From Glossina fuscipes (taxonomy: Eukaryota; Arthropoda; Insecta; Diptera; Glossinidae), in contig NW_023998416.1 in the NCBI RefSeq assembly GCF_014805625.2, positions 18,423,041 through 18,487,040 on the forward strand: 64,000 nucleotides of DNA. Reading direction: 5' to 3'. Below, one piece after another: positions 10,995 to 23,199 of the stretch. The first letter of the stretch is position 1; each line of letters starts with the position of its first letter. The notes beneath the pieces were generated by a model. The model had not been told where the DNA came from. It was given only the letters and a program-made list of their open reading frames with translations, and made no database searches. A program made the translations under genes and the position numbers.

Positions 10995-11890
10995 ATTTAA
11001 TTTGCTTTCCGTGTTAGTTTTATTTCTTTATGATCTTTTCGTTATTTAATGAAATCTATCACGTCTTGATGAGCCTCTCTAACACTCACTTTCTTTTGTT
11101 TTATTATTATTTGAATGTGCGCTGGTTACAGCGACTGATAGACGACTGTAGATTACTAGTTTGACGGTAAAGAGCTTTTATTGAATTCTTATCAAACATA
11201 AATGAATTATTGGTTTTATCTTGTGGCTTATTTAAAATTTACGTAATTGAAGCGAATGCGTTTGATAATAAGCTTACCGTTCAAGACTTTTATGGTCATT
11301 AGCATGGACACTCATTTTCTTTGCGCGTAATATATAAATATATATATTTCCAAATGTTTTCACAAGATCGCTTCTAGTTGCACGTATGCGTAAATAAAAT
11401 GTTACCCAAAATTATTTTACAGGCTAGGCTCTTGATAAAAACTTCCGCGTACGTGTGAGTGTGTACAGGAGAGTGTCTCTTTGAGTTAAACTTATTCAAC
11501 AAAGTCTTTCAGGAAATGTTGCTATGGAAATAAAAATAAGTGCTTAGACTAGACTCCTGTTAATGTTTGATTGCTTGCTCTTTCACTCTCATTGAAAAAC
11601 TCTTATTGTATACAGATCGTAATAGTTCAACTGGGTTCATTGTGAAACTTCCCTTTGAATTTAACACACACCTGCCACATACATAGTAACACTGTTAGTC
11701 AGTCTATAAATGAAAGAACATCTCATGAAGTCCCTAACTCCATGTGTAGGCGACAACTATATTAGAAGTTGTGCTTTCTTTCTATAGCTTGTATCTAGCT
11801 TGTAGTTAGTACCAACGCATATCTCAACGCAGAGATACTTTGTCTAGCAATGAAAATGTGGCATTTTGCGCCAAACAAAGAGTCTGCGTC
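10995..11890. other. Upstream region of the carboxypeptidase gene
   Basis: This is a gene-free stretch that should include the promoter and 5' UTR of the - strand carboxypeptidase. It is AT-rich with a TATATAAATATATATA run near 11330. I see no other feature. Confidence 0.4.
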
Positions 11891-11904
11891 GGCAGCGCCT
11901 TTTT

Positions 11905-12470
11905 TGCCGAATGATATAAAAAAAAATGGTTTTCTCTATCGTATCTTAACTGGGGATGAAAAATAGATCTATTTTGAGGATTCCACGTCTAAAACTTCAT
12001 GGGTAAATGCAGACTTATGGTCCACATGCGCTGCGAGATTGAATCATAATATTGAACATAATATTCTCTATTTGGAGAGAGCAGTGAAATGTGGTCTCTT
12101 ATTGCTTGGTAAAGTGCAGTGAAACGGTTAACACCAAATGCTGCCAACAACAATTAATCGATTTGTGCCGTTCGCTATTTAGCGAAATAAGCAAAATATC
12201 AAAGAAAAGCAATATTAGGTCATTCTTTGACATGGAGTCCGTTCATCTATCCAATAGAGCAAACCCGGTTCGCACTACGAACCCAACACTCGACTGGTTA
12301 AAGTTAGCCCATATAACATATTCACCAATCGAGTCTTTCCAATTAGCATTTATTTGCCTCGATGGGACACACTCTTGGCAAGCAGTGCTTCATGTCTTAC
12401 GAAAATTTGCGCAAATAGTTCGATAACTGTTTAAAAAGTGGGAAAATATTTAACTAGGGCTAGGCAATGC
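11905..12470 (+). mobile_element. Degenerate mariner-type transposase, 5'-truncated
   Basis: On the + strand, in changing frames, the order of a mariner catalytic domain is readable. RILTGDEK followed by a stop where Trp is expected, then IYFED, is near 11940-11975. TKCCQQQLIDLCRSL is near 12135-12180, FFDMESVHLSNR at about 12222-12257, and a decayed third block with HLFASMG-like residues is near 12350-12380. The region corresponding to the N-terminal DNA-binding half is absent, and several stops and frameshifts are present. The third catalytic Asp cannot be found. It is a dead fragment of a different subfamily from the mariner at 30.1-31.4 kb, because the sequence around the second Asp differs. 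Confidence 0.75.
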
Positions 12471-14864
12471 TTCAGGTAAAATATATGTTACCGTTTTCAT
12501 ATAGTAAATATGTATCTTCTTTATATAAATTCCGGTTTCATACGGACATACGTTGTGCATGCAGAAAAGTGCTCCCAAGTCAAAGAAATAGTTAATGTAT
12601 CAAAAGCAAGAATCCAACAAATAGTTCTAATTATTAGTGCAAGTGTTTAGCTATATTTATTTCATTTAAATCAAAACAGTTGTACTTATTAATTTGTAAG
12701 TTAAAAGTAACGGACGATATCTAAGCTTATAGTAGAAGTTCTTTTCAGTGCCAAAGTGAATTTCTATATCTATCCATTAGCGTGTTTGTTCTGAACAACA
12801 CAGTCCCATCGCCGCTGCAAGAGCTGCCGCTTATTGCTTTTTAGAAATGTCACCACTTTTGCTTTGTGGCACAGTTTGCCTACGGTACTCGGCTTGATGA
12901 GTTTATCCTGGAAATTTCCAAACAGTATTACCATAGATATAAACCTTCAATTAAGTTGCAGGAATACATTAACCCGTTGACATAAATGGCGCCTGTACAT
13001 GTGCGTGTGCTTGTACGACGTCGTGTGCGAACGACGTCTACAGACGCAGTCCTATATTCTTAGCTTATAGAACAAAAAAAAAAAGAAGTGCGTTTTTGAT
13101 TTGATTTTAAAGTGAGCGTTAAGGTGTTAAGCTATGACTCTTGATCGCCATTCCTCTTATAGTGGCATTGCAAGGTTGCCTAAAAATCTGTTTACATAAC
13201 AGTTTTAGATACAAGAGGTCATAGATAGACTTACTACTACATTGGTTAAATAAAATTGATTTGATGGTGTAGTTACATAAAACTAAGTGTGATAAACACC
13301 CCATCGCCTGGTTACACAAAAAGTGGCCTACCACCCTGGGGCCTACCACGTAGGAGCACATACAATGTCCACACAAAAATTAATTAATAACACATGGAGC
13401 GACTTGATAGTTTGACTACTATACTTTCTCAACCATTGGCTTAGGGTTTGTTTTCTTTCGATGTCCAACCATGCTCTCAGTCTAATTTTAACTACCGTAT
13501 TTTGCCGGAAAGGCTGGGCGTGTTCTGCGCCTCTGATTAACATCGATTGCGGTAGGTGATGAACGCTTTACCTATGATGTTGAACTGTAGCGATACCCCA
13601 CGCCAGTTCTTTGTCCTCAGGATCACATTTTGTAATAGGGAAGGAATGGTAGCACAACAATGGATTAGCTGCAATGTATTTTTGAATTGCTTACGAGATG
13701 AATTGCCTGCAGTCGAAGTCGTCTAAGTTTAAACAGTTTTGACACTAGCTCTCTATTGTGAGTATAATTTTAATTTTGATTTTCAATCGATGGTTAGATT
13801 ATATTTGTAGTAGTGCACAAGAACTATTTGCAGTGCAATTTAGTTAACAATGTAGTTACGTATCAAGATATTGTTAACGCAACTCTTACTTGTTTACCTT
13901 CTATTTATTATGAAGCTCTACTGTTATTACTCTTATTATTGCTGTAATTACGGGTTTGGAATGAAATTAAATTGACTTAAATATATTAAAGTGAATAAAT
14001 ACAGTTATTTTTTAATTGTTGCTTGTATGTCTAATAAGAAGTCAGAAGTAATGTGGGCTGGGATTATACATTTTTGCTTGCCTTGAGTTGAAAAGAAATT
14101 ACACTATGTCCAGATAATCTACTTACTTTCCACTTACTTTATTCCATTTAAAATTACGGCGTAAATCAAAAACCTAACAATGCCAAAGCTGCTTTATGAG
14201 AAACGACTCGACGACAAGGCGGCCTGCGGTAGAAAAAAAAACGGTGCAGGTAGTTAGAGGCATGGATATTGACGAACGAAGAGAAGACATTGTGACAAAG
14301 CGTATATTAATGTTAAGGCTATTAATAAATAATTTCTTGATAATGCGCTATTAATGCTTATGCATCAGTATTGTGTGTTAGAATTCCGACGTTTTAGCCA
14401 GCTGCCTACGCGTACAATCAAACGCTGCTGACTCCGACTATGTGTATTACATATACATTTAACACCGTAATCACGAAAGGCAAATCGTAGGATAATTAAA
14501 AGATTCGGCCGGTCGAAAAATTCGAACACATATCGAAACACGTATTAAAGAACAAACTACTAATAAAATTGCTGTCTGGCTGTAGACCGATGCTCAGTTG
14601 TATCGATGCTTTATTAGACGTCTGCGAAATGATCAGATCATCTCCTGAACCTGGCATTCCCAATTGAAAAGTAGAAAGCCTATATAGTTTCTTAACATCT
14701 ATAGTTTTATTGTCTGGTATCTTTTTGAGGGAACGCAACCAATCGTAGTTAAGGGCCAAAGAGAGTTCAAGTTAAATGCACGAGATACAATTGGCCCATC
14801 TGAACAGTTGAAAACTGCAAGATCCATAAATATGCTAACGCAAATTGTTACAAGCTATTAACCA
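12471..14864. other. Gene-free stretch
   Basis: I see no recognisable protein homology. Open frames at 13119-13376 (-), 13343-13543 (-) and 14496-14759 (-) have no motif I can name. There is a short poly(A) at about 13073-13085. A locally GC-richer part at 13000-13060, with inverted ACGACGTC motifs, may be remnant repeat. Confidence 0.4.
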
Positions 14865-15185
14865 AGGGAGTGCGTACGTCTTTACATTGCGGACACAATC
14901 GGTAGAAACTTTTTATGAATTCAGCTAAGCCCTTAGCCTAAACCCGGTTTTTGTCTGGCGTTAATAAAGAGGTATTGTTTACATGGGAAAACTTTGCATC
15001 TATCGGCAAACCCATCCATTTTTTAAACCACGTCCGATTGCAGTGCTCTCCTTTCTAATGTTAAAGGACAAACATTTCGAAATTTCTTTAGTTGATGGAT
15101 GAGCCTTTTGGACTGTCTTATATCGTATTAGGTAAACGACCTTGATTGTAGCGGAATAGTTGAACGCACGAAAATTATCGGGGAT
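14865..15185 (-). pseudogene. Decayed duplicate of the serine carboxypeptidase exon 2
   Basis: The stretch matches about 9970-10270 of the carboxypeptidase gene in the same orientation and order. Matching examples are TTTATGAATTCAGCTAAG with TTCATGAATTCAACTAAG, GTTAATAAAGAG in both, and GATGGATGAGCC with GGTGGATGAGGC. The matched part spans the region before the active-site Ser, including the decayed GGPG motif. Many substitutions, indels and stops are present, so it cannot encode a product. No equivalents of exons 3 to 5 were found to its left. A weaker match continues to the right near 15320-15360 (CTTATCTAATC and following), which in the parent is intron 1. If real, this means a DNA-level duplication, not a retrocopy. 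The two loci are about 4.9 kb apart. Confidence 0.75.
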
Positions 15186-15499
15186 TGATTAGATACATTA
15201 AGATGACCCTAAGCTACTCACAAGCTGCATTACCACCTTTCACTATGAAATATATGAATAGAAAATTCGTTTATTGTTTCGAGTACTTATGGTACAATTG
15301 CCACTTGAGCTGTGATTGAAATTAAATCTTATCTAATCAATTTTGATAACAGTATAATCGATAGCTGTTTAGTTGAAGTTGTTAGAAGAGGAAATAACGC
15401 ATTTTGATAACAGATGCATTTGATTCATTCATATCTTATCTATCGCTGTTACAACACTTCTGCGGTGACAAATTTAGATACGTTATACCCCGTACAATT

Positions 15500-15720
15500 T
15501 ACAATTTATGGCACAGGATATGTTAACTTTGTGATGATGTATGTAAGACTGAGAGGGCAGACCCAATCCCATTATGGCGATTGATTTAGAAACATTTTCT
15601 AAATAATCGATTTAAGCTTGCCTATCCGTCTGTTGCCTTTTTATGTTCAAACTACGGTGCGAGCTCATTCAACAAAAGGCGAACGCTATTGAAAGTGGAT
15701 TTCATTCGATCATAAAACCC
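15500..15720 (-). repeat. Dispersed repeat R2, copy 1
   Basis: On the - strand it carries the R2 tail landmark, ACGGACAGGCAAGCTTAAATCGAT-like sequence followed by a decayed region. The same tail is found at about 17.8, 34.6, 47.7 and 53.9 kb on the + strand. Confidence 0.6.
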
Positions 15721-17640
15721 ATCATAATGCACTATATTCGCAAAAAATCGTTACACGGAGAAAATTTACACTTTTCAAAATTTCTCAACGAAATTCGCTG
15801 AGTAATAGCACTTTGCCATGATAAATTGGACAGAGGGTATAATTTTTCATATTTTATAATAGTTATAGGCCCACGACAACACTTTATCGTAGAAATTAAC
15901 TCTAACAAATTTTTAACGCATAAGTCAATTTTTACGATACAAAGAATTACTTTTCAATGTTTTCTGTTAAGAAGTGGTCAATAATAGTAATTTGACATAG
16001 AAATGAACTATAGCAGGTTTGAGTTCTGATGGCACCCTTTCTAAAGTAATGTTTTCCATGAAATGCAAGTCTTTGCGTGGGAACAAAGTTTCACGTCTAG
16101 TAGTTGATGTGGCGAACATAACAATAATATCTTCGACAAGAATTTAAAACTTTCTAAATCTGTATCGCGTCAGATCAAATTTTGGATTCCTCTTCCGCAT
16201 CTAAGAGCTACTTTGAAACATATACCTGGAAACGAGGTATAATTTTTGAGATTCTATCAGTAACGTAAAAGAAGAATTGTACTACGCACTATGGAGTAAG
16301 GTGTCTTATGGTCGATCTTGCACAACTACAAAGTTTTTTCTTGTTTCCACTTATTGGAGGGAAAAGCAGCGCATAACAACGGAAAACAATACGTATTGAA
16401 CAGAATTTTGTTTGATGCGTTAATAAATGATCTGCTGTCTTAAGCACACCGACGACTAATGGTAGCATACTACTTTTATTATTTCCAATGTAACACTAAA
16501 AAGTAGGCGTCAAACAGTCTATAATTGTAAGCATTAGCAGTTAAGAAAAAAGTAAATAAACTTTCACATAATTCTCTCTTTTAAAAGATTAATAATACAA
16601 TAAAAGTAAACATGTATAAATTTAGTGATAATTAATGCCACGCGCCTCTTACTCCAACTTTTTAATTACTCGCTTGACGTTATATATGGGAAACGGAAAC
16701 TTTGTTATTGAATTCTTCTCACAATACTTTGCTGTTACGACAAACTTTTAGTTATAAAGCTTTTAACAAATTTTTGTATGGAAAAGAAGAACTTGTCAAG
16801 CAGTTCGTGTAACAATTTTGACAATTAGGCATAGCTATATAATATTAATTAGATATTAAGCTTGAAAAGAAGGGCATGTAAATGCAATACGTTCTACTTA
16901 TTAATTTGACAAGAATTTTGAAAAAAATTCATTACTGAATAGTAAAAAACAATTAACTCGACTAAAAGTTTATGGAGTGTTTTAAGTGAATATGATGGAT
17001 CTCTTAGAAAATTGCTGAAAGCAAAAGAAACAATATTCAAAATTTAATATAGAACAAGTGACAAGTCTCGTTTTGGCAATAATACAATAAATATTAGGCA
17101 TTCTTTTTCTTTGTTTGCTGGATGTCCGAGACACCACATGCCGCGATGCAAATTTCGAAAATTTAACTTACTTCCTAAAAATTATCCTAAAAAATTAGAA
17201 ATTACGCATTTTCTCCATACAAGAATTTGTCTTTCATGATAACTCCTATACGTGTTAGGTCCTAAAAACTACAGCTGTGTGATCCAAATTTCCTGCTGTT
17301 AATTTTTTCGCTAAACGCTAGGCTTACTATTTATAAGAAATCTTATATGAGGTGAGCGATTAGATTGATTAGATTTTACTTTATTTTTCCCGAGAATCTT
17401 TACATGTGCTGAGATCCAAGAAATCGATCTACGTGGTCCAAATTTCGCAAGATTGATTTCTTTGTCAATTTACTATTATGAACCAATTTTCATCAGGATA
17501 TATTGAAAATAACAGTTTTTTACTACATGAAGATTCAGTTTTCGTAAGAACAGTTATATAAGAGAGAGGGTTCAAAAAAATTTCCCCACCCCAAATATGA
17601 AATACTATTATTCGGGGAGCTTTGTCGCGATATTTTTAAA
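15721..17640. other. Gene-free AT-rich stretch
   Basis: No coding region, RNA gene or clear repeat is recognisable by eye. Confidence 0.35.
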
Positions 17641-17654
17641 GGTTGCAATATTTT

Positions 17655-17885
17655 TCGTGGTCGAAAAGGTGGCTCGATCCGAACCATAATTCAATATCAA
17701 TAGCGTTCGTCCTTGGGTGTACCAAGTTTCTTTAAAATATGTCATCAGTTGCGGCCTCTAAATTGAACACGAAATTACATGGACAGATATTACAGACACA
17801 TTGAAGGACAGACAGAAAGTGAGCTTAAATCGATTCAGAAAATGCTTCTTCTTCGATCGATATAATAAAAGGTAGATTTATCGTA
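17655..17885 (+). repeat. Dispersed repeat R2, copy 2
   Basis: It shows the order seen in other R2 copies: a TCGATCCGAACCAT block, then a decayed TTGCGGCC...TGAACACGA block, then an acaGACAGACAG-rich block and a final CTTAAATCGATTCAGAAA plus TATAATAAAAGGTAG tail. Confidence 0.7.
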
Positions 17886-18148
17886 TGTCTATCTGGGTGT
17901 TACATACATGCACATAAATGTAATATTTCCTATGCCACAAGTGGTGTAGAATATAAAAGGAAATTTAGAAAAAAAAATGTATGTAATTTCAAATGATTAT
18001 TTATTTTAATTTCACATTATCCTCAAAGACGATAGTTCTCAATTGATTGATTAACTTGCTCTATAAATATAAATTCTGCTTGTGTGTTTTAATGGTTGAA
18101 AAGAAAAAAAGAAAAAAAAAACACCAAGAATTAGAATTAAACCGTCAT

Positions 18149-18248
18149 NNNNNNNNNNNNNNNNNNNNNNNNNNNNNNNNNNNNNNNNNNNNNNNNNNNN
18201 NNNNNNNNNNNNNNNNNNNNNNNNNNNNNNNNNNNNNNNNNNNNNNNN
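18149..18248. other. Assembly gap, 100 N
   Basis: Exactly 100 unknown bases, a length usually used as a placeholder for a gap of unknown size. Open frames read through it are artefacts. Confidence 0.98.
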
Positions 18249-20735
18249 TTTTAAACAAAGTCCTCGCTAAATTCCAAAGCACAGAGTTGCTTATAATAAA
18301 TAAATGGTTGAGTGCCCAACTAACAACTTAAATGTTAACGCCAATCAGCTATGTTAAACGCGCAACTTAACAGACCAGAAGAGTCCAACTCTGTAAATAA
18401 CGGACCAAATTAACAAAAGCCGTCGGCAAAACAAAAACTTAACATTATCTAACGGACCAATGCTGTTGTTTATAAAATAAATTTTCTACATTTTTTTTTT
18501 TATATGGTGAACATAATAAACACGAAAATATATCGCATGAAATTTGCAGATGCAGTATATCGCATGGTATTTGTATTTATTTAATACCAACATGATTCGC
18601 TAACGGCAAAAATTAGGATATGGTTTGGATTGCAGAGCACTAAGAAAACTAAGAATTTTCTAAAAAATTCCATATTCAACTTTTTTGTTTTTAAAATACA
18701 TAGCGCAATAAAAAAAGCATTTAGGAACTTTGCATATTAATTCATCATTGGTGAGATACATTATCAATCGACTATTGAATTTTTCTTTGAATTGATCTTG
18801 AATAGAGGGGTCAATAAAGCAACTAAGCGCGGTCCCGACAGGCACGTTTCTGCTTTTTAAATAAAGAATATCGACGGTAGTCTGGAAACATCGAAAGTGG
18901 GAAAATGTCTTTGATAAGATGTATTCCACTTGAAAATTCAGGCAAGAACAAGCGAGAAAAGTACTACGTCTGCTCGTGGTAGAATTAAACGGAATTAAGA
19001 AATAATGACAACCGTGAAGATTTGCTTTTAATGTGTTATTTCCCACTAAGTTATTACAATGGCAAAACTTTAAATTTTATGAAGAGTCTTATTTGATGTC
19101 TGTTGAGACGATTTCTTATTTTTAACGGGCTGCACATTTATGCAATTTTTTTAATGCATTGAAATACGCATCTGTAACTTTCCCTTACAGTGTAGATATT
19201 TTTAACCAGCGTAAACAGTGTTGTCGGATACTCATGTGTATACATGTATTGTGTGTTATGATCAGTTGAAAACAAAATCGCTCTACCTACTCCCCAAACC
19301 AGCGTCAAAATTAAAATATGTTAACGGACTGCCACACAAGCTGACGTATTTTCTGTGGAAACCGAGATCAAATATTCTACGACGTTTGCGAAGTTATTGT
19401 CGTTGAATAGATAGGATACAGTGTTACAGTTGTGTACAAATTGATTAAAAAAAATTTTTTTTTGTCTCTGAGCAAGAGATTAAAAATTATTTTGCGGATG
19501 TATTTGCACTGTAAGAGAATTCGTATTGGTTATCCTGAGTGTTAACAGCTTAGCAAAAAATAAACAATAAAATATTGATTTTTAAAGAGAATCGCCCAAT
19601 AGAGTTTTGAAATACATTCTTTTTACTTTTGCCCTGCAATAAATGATATTCGTTCTTGAATAAATGAATGAAAAAAAAAAAAAACACACTTCGACAATAC
19701 GTTTTATCATCATCATGCACACATGTAAACGCATACGTATGTGAAAATGGAGAATGTTGTCCAGTAGATAAGATTTGAAGGGAATAACGGAAGAAGTAAA
19801 TGGAAAAAAAAGACAATTTATTCTGCATTCACTTAAAACTGTCACACACTTGTCGTTAGAAGATAAACTTGCGAGAATAGAAATATATAGTCTCTCAATA
19901 TACAAAGTGACAGGATAACACATATTCATGTATGTGCACACATGTGTTCAAGCGTAAAAAAAACATCTAGTTATTGAGTGGTTTGTTGATATAAAGGAAT
20001 ATTAATATGAAATTTCAAATATTTTTAACTATCATGATCTAAAAATATGACTTATTTTATTTATTGATTGCTTGTACACACTGTTTGATTAAGTAAAGGT
20101 TACCTAAAATTTAAATTCAACAAACAAAAACCTTTTGTCTTCTGTTTACTAGAATCACGATTACGATCTCAAAATTTTGTCTAGAAAAATAGACTTGGTT
20201 CAAAATTTTTCCTTTTCCCCATCGTCAAGCTGAGTTGACATATGAGACGTCTATAGTTAGCTCAAAACCAGTAAGCATCTAAAATTTTTTCCTAATTGGA
20301 AATATATGATTTTTCGAGTATCGTCTATCTTATATGTTGGATGTTATTTGTGCATACGAACGCTCGAATAGAATTGGAATACTATCATGGTCGGGAAAGC
20401 GATTACATTGGGCGTGATAAAAATTTTTATGTCATGGAAATACTAATTAGGATCAATATGAGTAGGAAAATCGCCATCGCCCGTTTCTTCGTTATCGACA
20501 TCGTCTGTGTACCGAAATTGCTACATAATTTCAAAATTTCGTTTATATCCATCTTTTGTTAATGCAACGTTAATGGTTTGAAATTGCCTCTCCAGTGTTA
20601 CTTAGGTAAAAATCCCTCCGCTACTTTATAATTAATATTAACAATCGTTTTTGTGTGATAGCTTTATTCCTAAAGTCACGTAATATGTGCTAGAGAACCT
20701 CTATTAAGTATATAAATATTTGAATTCCTTTAGTT
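18249..20735. other. Gene-free AT-rich stretch
   Basis: The longest open frame is 128 codons at 18660-19046 (-), with no recognised motif. A second of 119 codons at 19582-19941 (-) is low-complexity. I do not support either as a gene. Runs of A at 19670-19684 and elsewhere are simple repeats. Confidence 0.35.
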
Positions 20736-21600
20736 CTGTCCGTCCATCCAGAGAATAGGTTGCTTCTGCTATCCTTACCGTCTCTGCTATCCTTACCGTC
20801 TCTCAAAATGCGGGCTTTAACAGTAACGATGCCCAAGCAGTAAGGGCAATAAAGAGATCATTGACGTGCCTGTTCTCACCTGCTCGTAGTATTTGCTGGG
20901 CGTTGGAAACTTAGGAAAGTTCTCATCCTCGCCAACCGAGTTGTCCGAATGATCAACAGTTGGTAAGGAGACATTTCGGTTTCTGTCGGCTAACGAGAAA
21001 GGCTTCGATTATCTATAACTGGGCGACAAGTTTTCTGAAGGGTATCTTAAGGGTATGCTTGGAAGAAGCTTGAAGGAGGAAATACAAGCCAGTCGTTGTT
21101 GTAACTGGTTACGTAAAGTACATTGATATAGTCGAGAGCGTGGACCTAGCATGTCAGATGTAGCATCCAACGCAAATATATCTTGGAGAAGGGTAGTCTA
21201 GTGTTGGCTAGCTGGGATTGTGTGATTTATCTGAAGGCAAGGGTAACTACGTCACGGAAAGTAAAGCAAAAGGCTTTATATATCTAAATTTAAGCTCCTG
21301 GGATGACTGCATTGGTATTCTGCAGGTTACCAGATTCTTCGGGGGCAAGTTTGAATACTTACATACATGTAGAAACCGCGTTGAAGGCTAATATGTCTAA
21401 TCATCAGTGTGATCGTAGCAGTTAACCAATGTGTGAGCTCTGACTGTTGGGTACGGCCCTTCGGGGGGTATCGTGGTGATTGTGGTTTTCATCGTTCGAA
21501 CAATTAGAGGTAATGGTAGGCCTCAATACTCCCCAAAGTGTGTTTACTGGGCCAGACATAATAAATGTATCTGGTTTCTCCAGCGTAGTTTAGGTCCCTA
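20735..21600 (+). other. GC-richer block, probable decayed retroelement
   Basis: Base composition is visibly less AT-rich than on either side. At 20750-20815 the + strand reads ENRLLLLSLPSL, a pattern also seen in the jockey-like remnant at 39.9 kb (ENSLLLLPLASL). Within it an 18-20 bp piece (TCTGCTATCCTTACCGTC) is duplicated in tandem. The rest has no long open frame. I infer a very old non-LTR retroelement, but only the first 70 bases support that. Confidence 0.35.
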
Positions 21601-22555
21601 GCTTATAGGGATAGCCAAACTCTCTGCAGGGCGCCGGTTACGCAAAATTAACCCGCCTTTCATTGCGCACCTAGGGGTAAAACCACCGTAGTAGTGTATC
21701 CACGTTAAATCGACAGAGAAATCTGTCTGATAGATTAAATCTTTAAGAGAAATTAAACTGTTAACACATAAGTAACACCGAACGGTATAAAAAAAGTTAC
21801 TTAAGATTGTCGAAAAGGAAATGTAAAGCGCCTGTAAACTGCCAAACGGCACATGTTTAGGTGGTTGTATTTACACTAAGTTTCTATTTCAAAACAAAAG
21901 TGTTCACATAGCTTATGTACACGTGTGTGTATAAATCGGATTGCCTTTAAACTAATCTTTTGTCGCCATCGCACTTGCAATCGACCACCAAGATAGGGGA
22001 GTCAGTGGATACTCTTTTGCACTTGAGCTTTTCGTGCCTTCCAGAAAAGTAACGTGTTTGCATAAACGCACGAGCATGCTTTCAACAATTGAGTCAATAT
22101 TTGAATTCAGATTTTAGATAAACGTTTACTTAAGGATATTTATTGTTTCCGTTGTTTAAAGCGCACAAATTTTCGTTTCCTGGTTTTGCTGTTGCGCTTC
22201 TCTGTTCTTCTAACACTAATTAGATAAGTTTAAATAAAATGAAAAAAGCAAGCAAAGGAAATAAAACAAAATGAAAAACTAATGATTACGAGTTGCTTGC
22301 TAGTTTATTAGATGCAATATTTTATATTATTTAATATCTTTTTTTTAGAATTATTAATTTATTTTATAAACAGTACTCTTGTTAAAGCTGTTTATATACA
22401 AACTTTTAAAATTTATTTCTTGAAGCTAAAAGCAGTTGACCTATTTGACCAATTTAATAAAGAAATCAATTTTGTACCCACCACCCAAGGAACAGGGCTA
22501 CGTTCATCTTGCAACGTCCAGAAGAAAACTTCCTAGACCACCTAAAATATATATA
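21601..22555. other. Gene-free stretch
   Basis: No recognisable gene. Open frames at 21598-21852 (-) and 22312-22536 (+) have no motif I can name. Confidence 0.35.
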
Positions 22556-22559
22556 TTGT

Positions 22560-22790
22560 TGATCAACATCAAATACGGAAACAATTTAAGCATGTCCCTC
22601 TGTCCGTCTATGTAATGCCTACTGCAAACATTTTCGCGGCTGCGACAATGGAGCTATTGACTTCAAATTTAGCAGAAAAATTGGATGTTCTTGCACGCAA
22701 GCTGGTCTTGAAAGTGGGTCAAATCGTTCGAAGAACACTCCTACGTAAAGTGAGAATACCTCCGTTTTTCAAAAGCATTAAAAAATTGAT
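22560..22790 (+). repeat. Dispersed repeat R1, copy 2
   Basis: It shows GATCAACATCAAA, then GTCCCTCTGTCCGTCT, then TTAGCAGAAAAATTGGATGT, then TTGCACGCAAGCTGG and GAACACTCCTACG. This is the R1 order. Confidence 0.75.
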
Positions 22791-22939
22791 ATCTTGCCCA
22801 TTACTCATAAACGACATTAGATAAACCTATAAAACGAACATAAATTCTTCGGCGATCCTGTAGTACCTGCACAAAAATGAGAAAAATTTAACATGCCTAT
22901 CTATTATTATAGTGTACCAAAATTTAATTTTGTTTCCGT

Positions 22940-23190
22940 ATCTTTATAGAGCAAGCTTCAAAAATCTCATGAAATATATAATTTCTTGGTCAGTTTCAAG
23001 TTCTGACTGCATCTGGACACGTCTGTCTGTCCAACTGTGTAGTATTTGTGGTAAACATTTTTCTGTTCGCAAAAATGAAGATATCACCCGGAAATTTGCG
23101 CAAGCATTTGAAAATAGCCCGAAGCTGTCAAGGACACGCCTACAATGCTCCCAGGATTATGCAACGAAAACTGTGAACACCTTTGTTTTC
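22940..23190 (+). repeat. Dispersed repeat R1, copy 3
   Basis: A second R1 copy in the same orientation, only about 150 bases after copy 2. It has GTCTGTCTGTCC, TGTTCGCAAAAATGAAGATAT and AGGACACGCCTACAA blocks. The 112-codon open frame across it is incidental. Confidence 0.75.
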
Positions 23191-23199
23191 CGCGATTTT

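Noticed and set aside
14496..14759. 87-codon - frame next to the carboxypeptidase pseudogene
   Set aside because: It does not match any exon of the parent gene, and no domain is recognisable. I cannot support it as a gene.
18047..18331. Open frame across the 100-N gap
   Set aside because: It exists only because N codons are read through.
18660..19046. 128-codon - frame
   Set aside because: The length is slightly surprising, but there is no recognisable motif, splice context or homologue.
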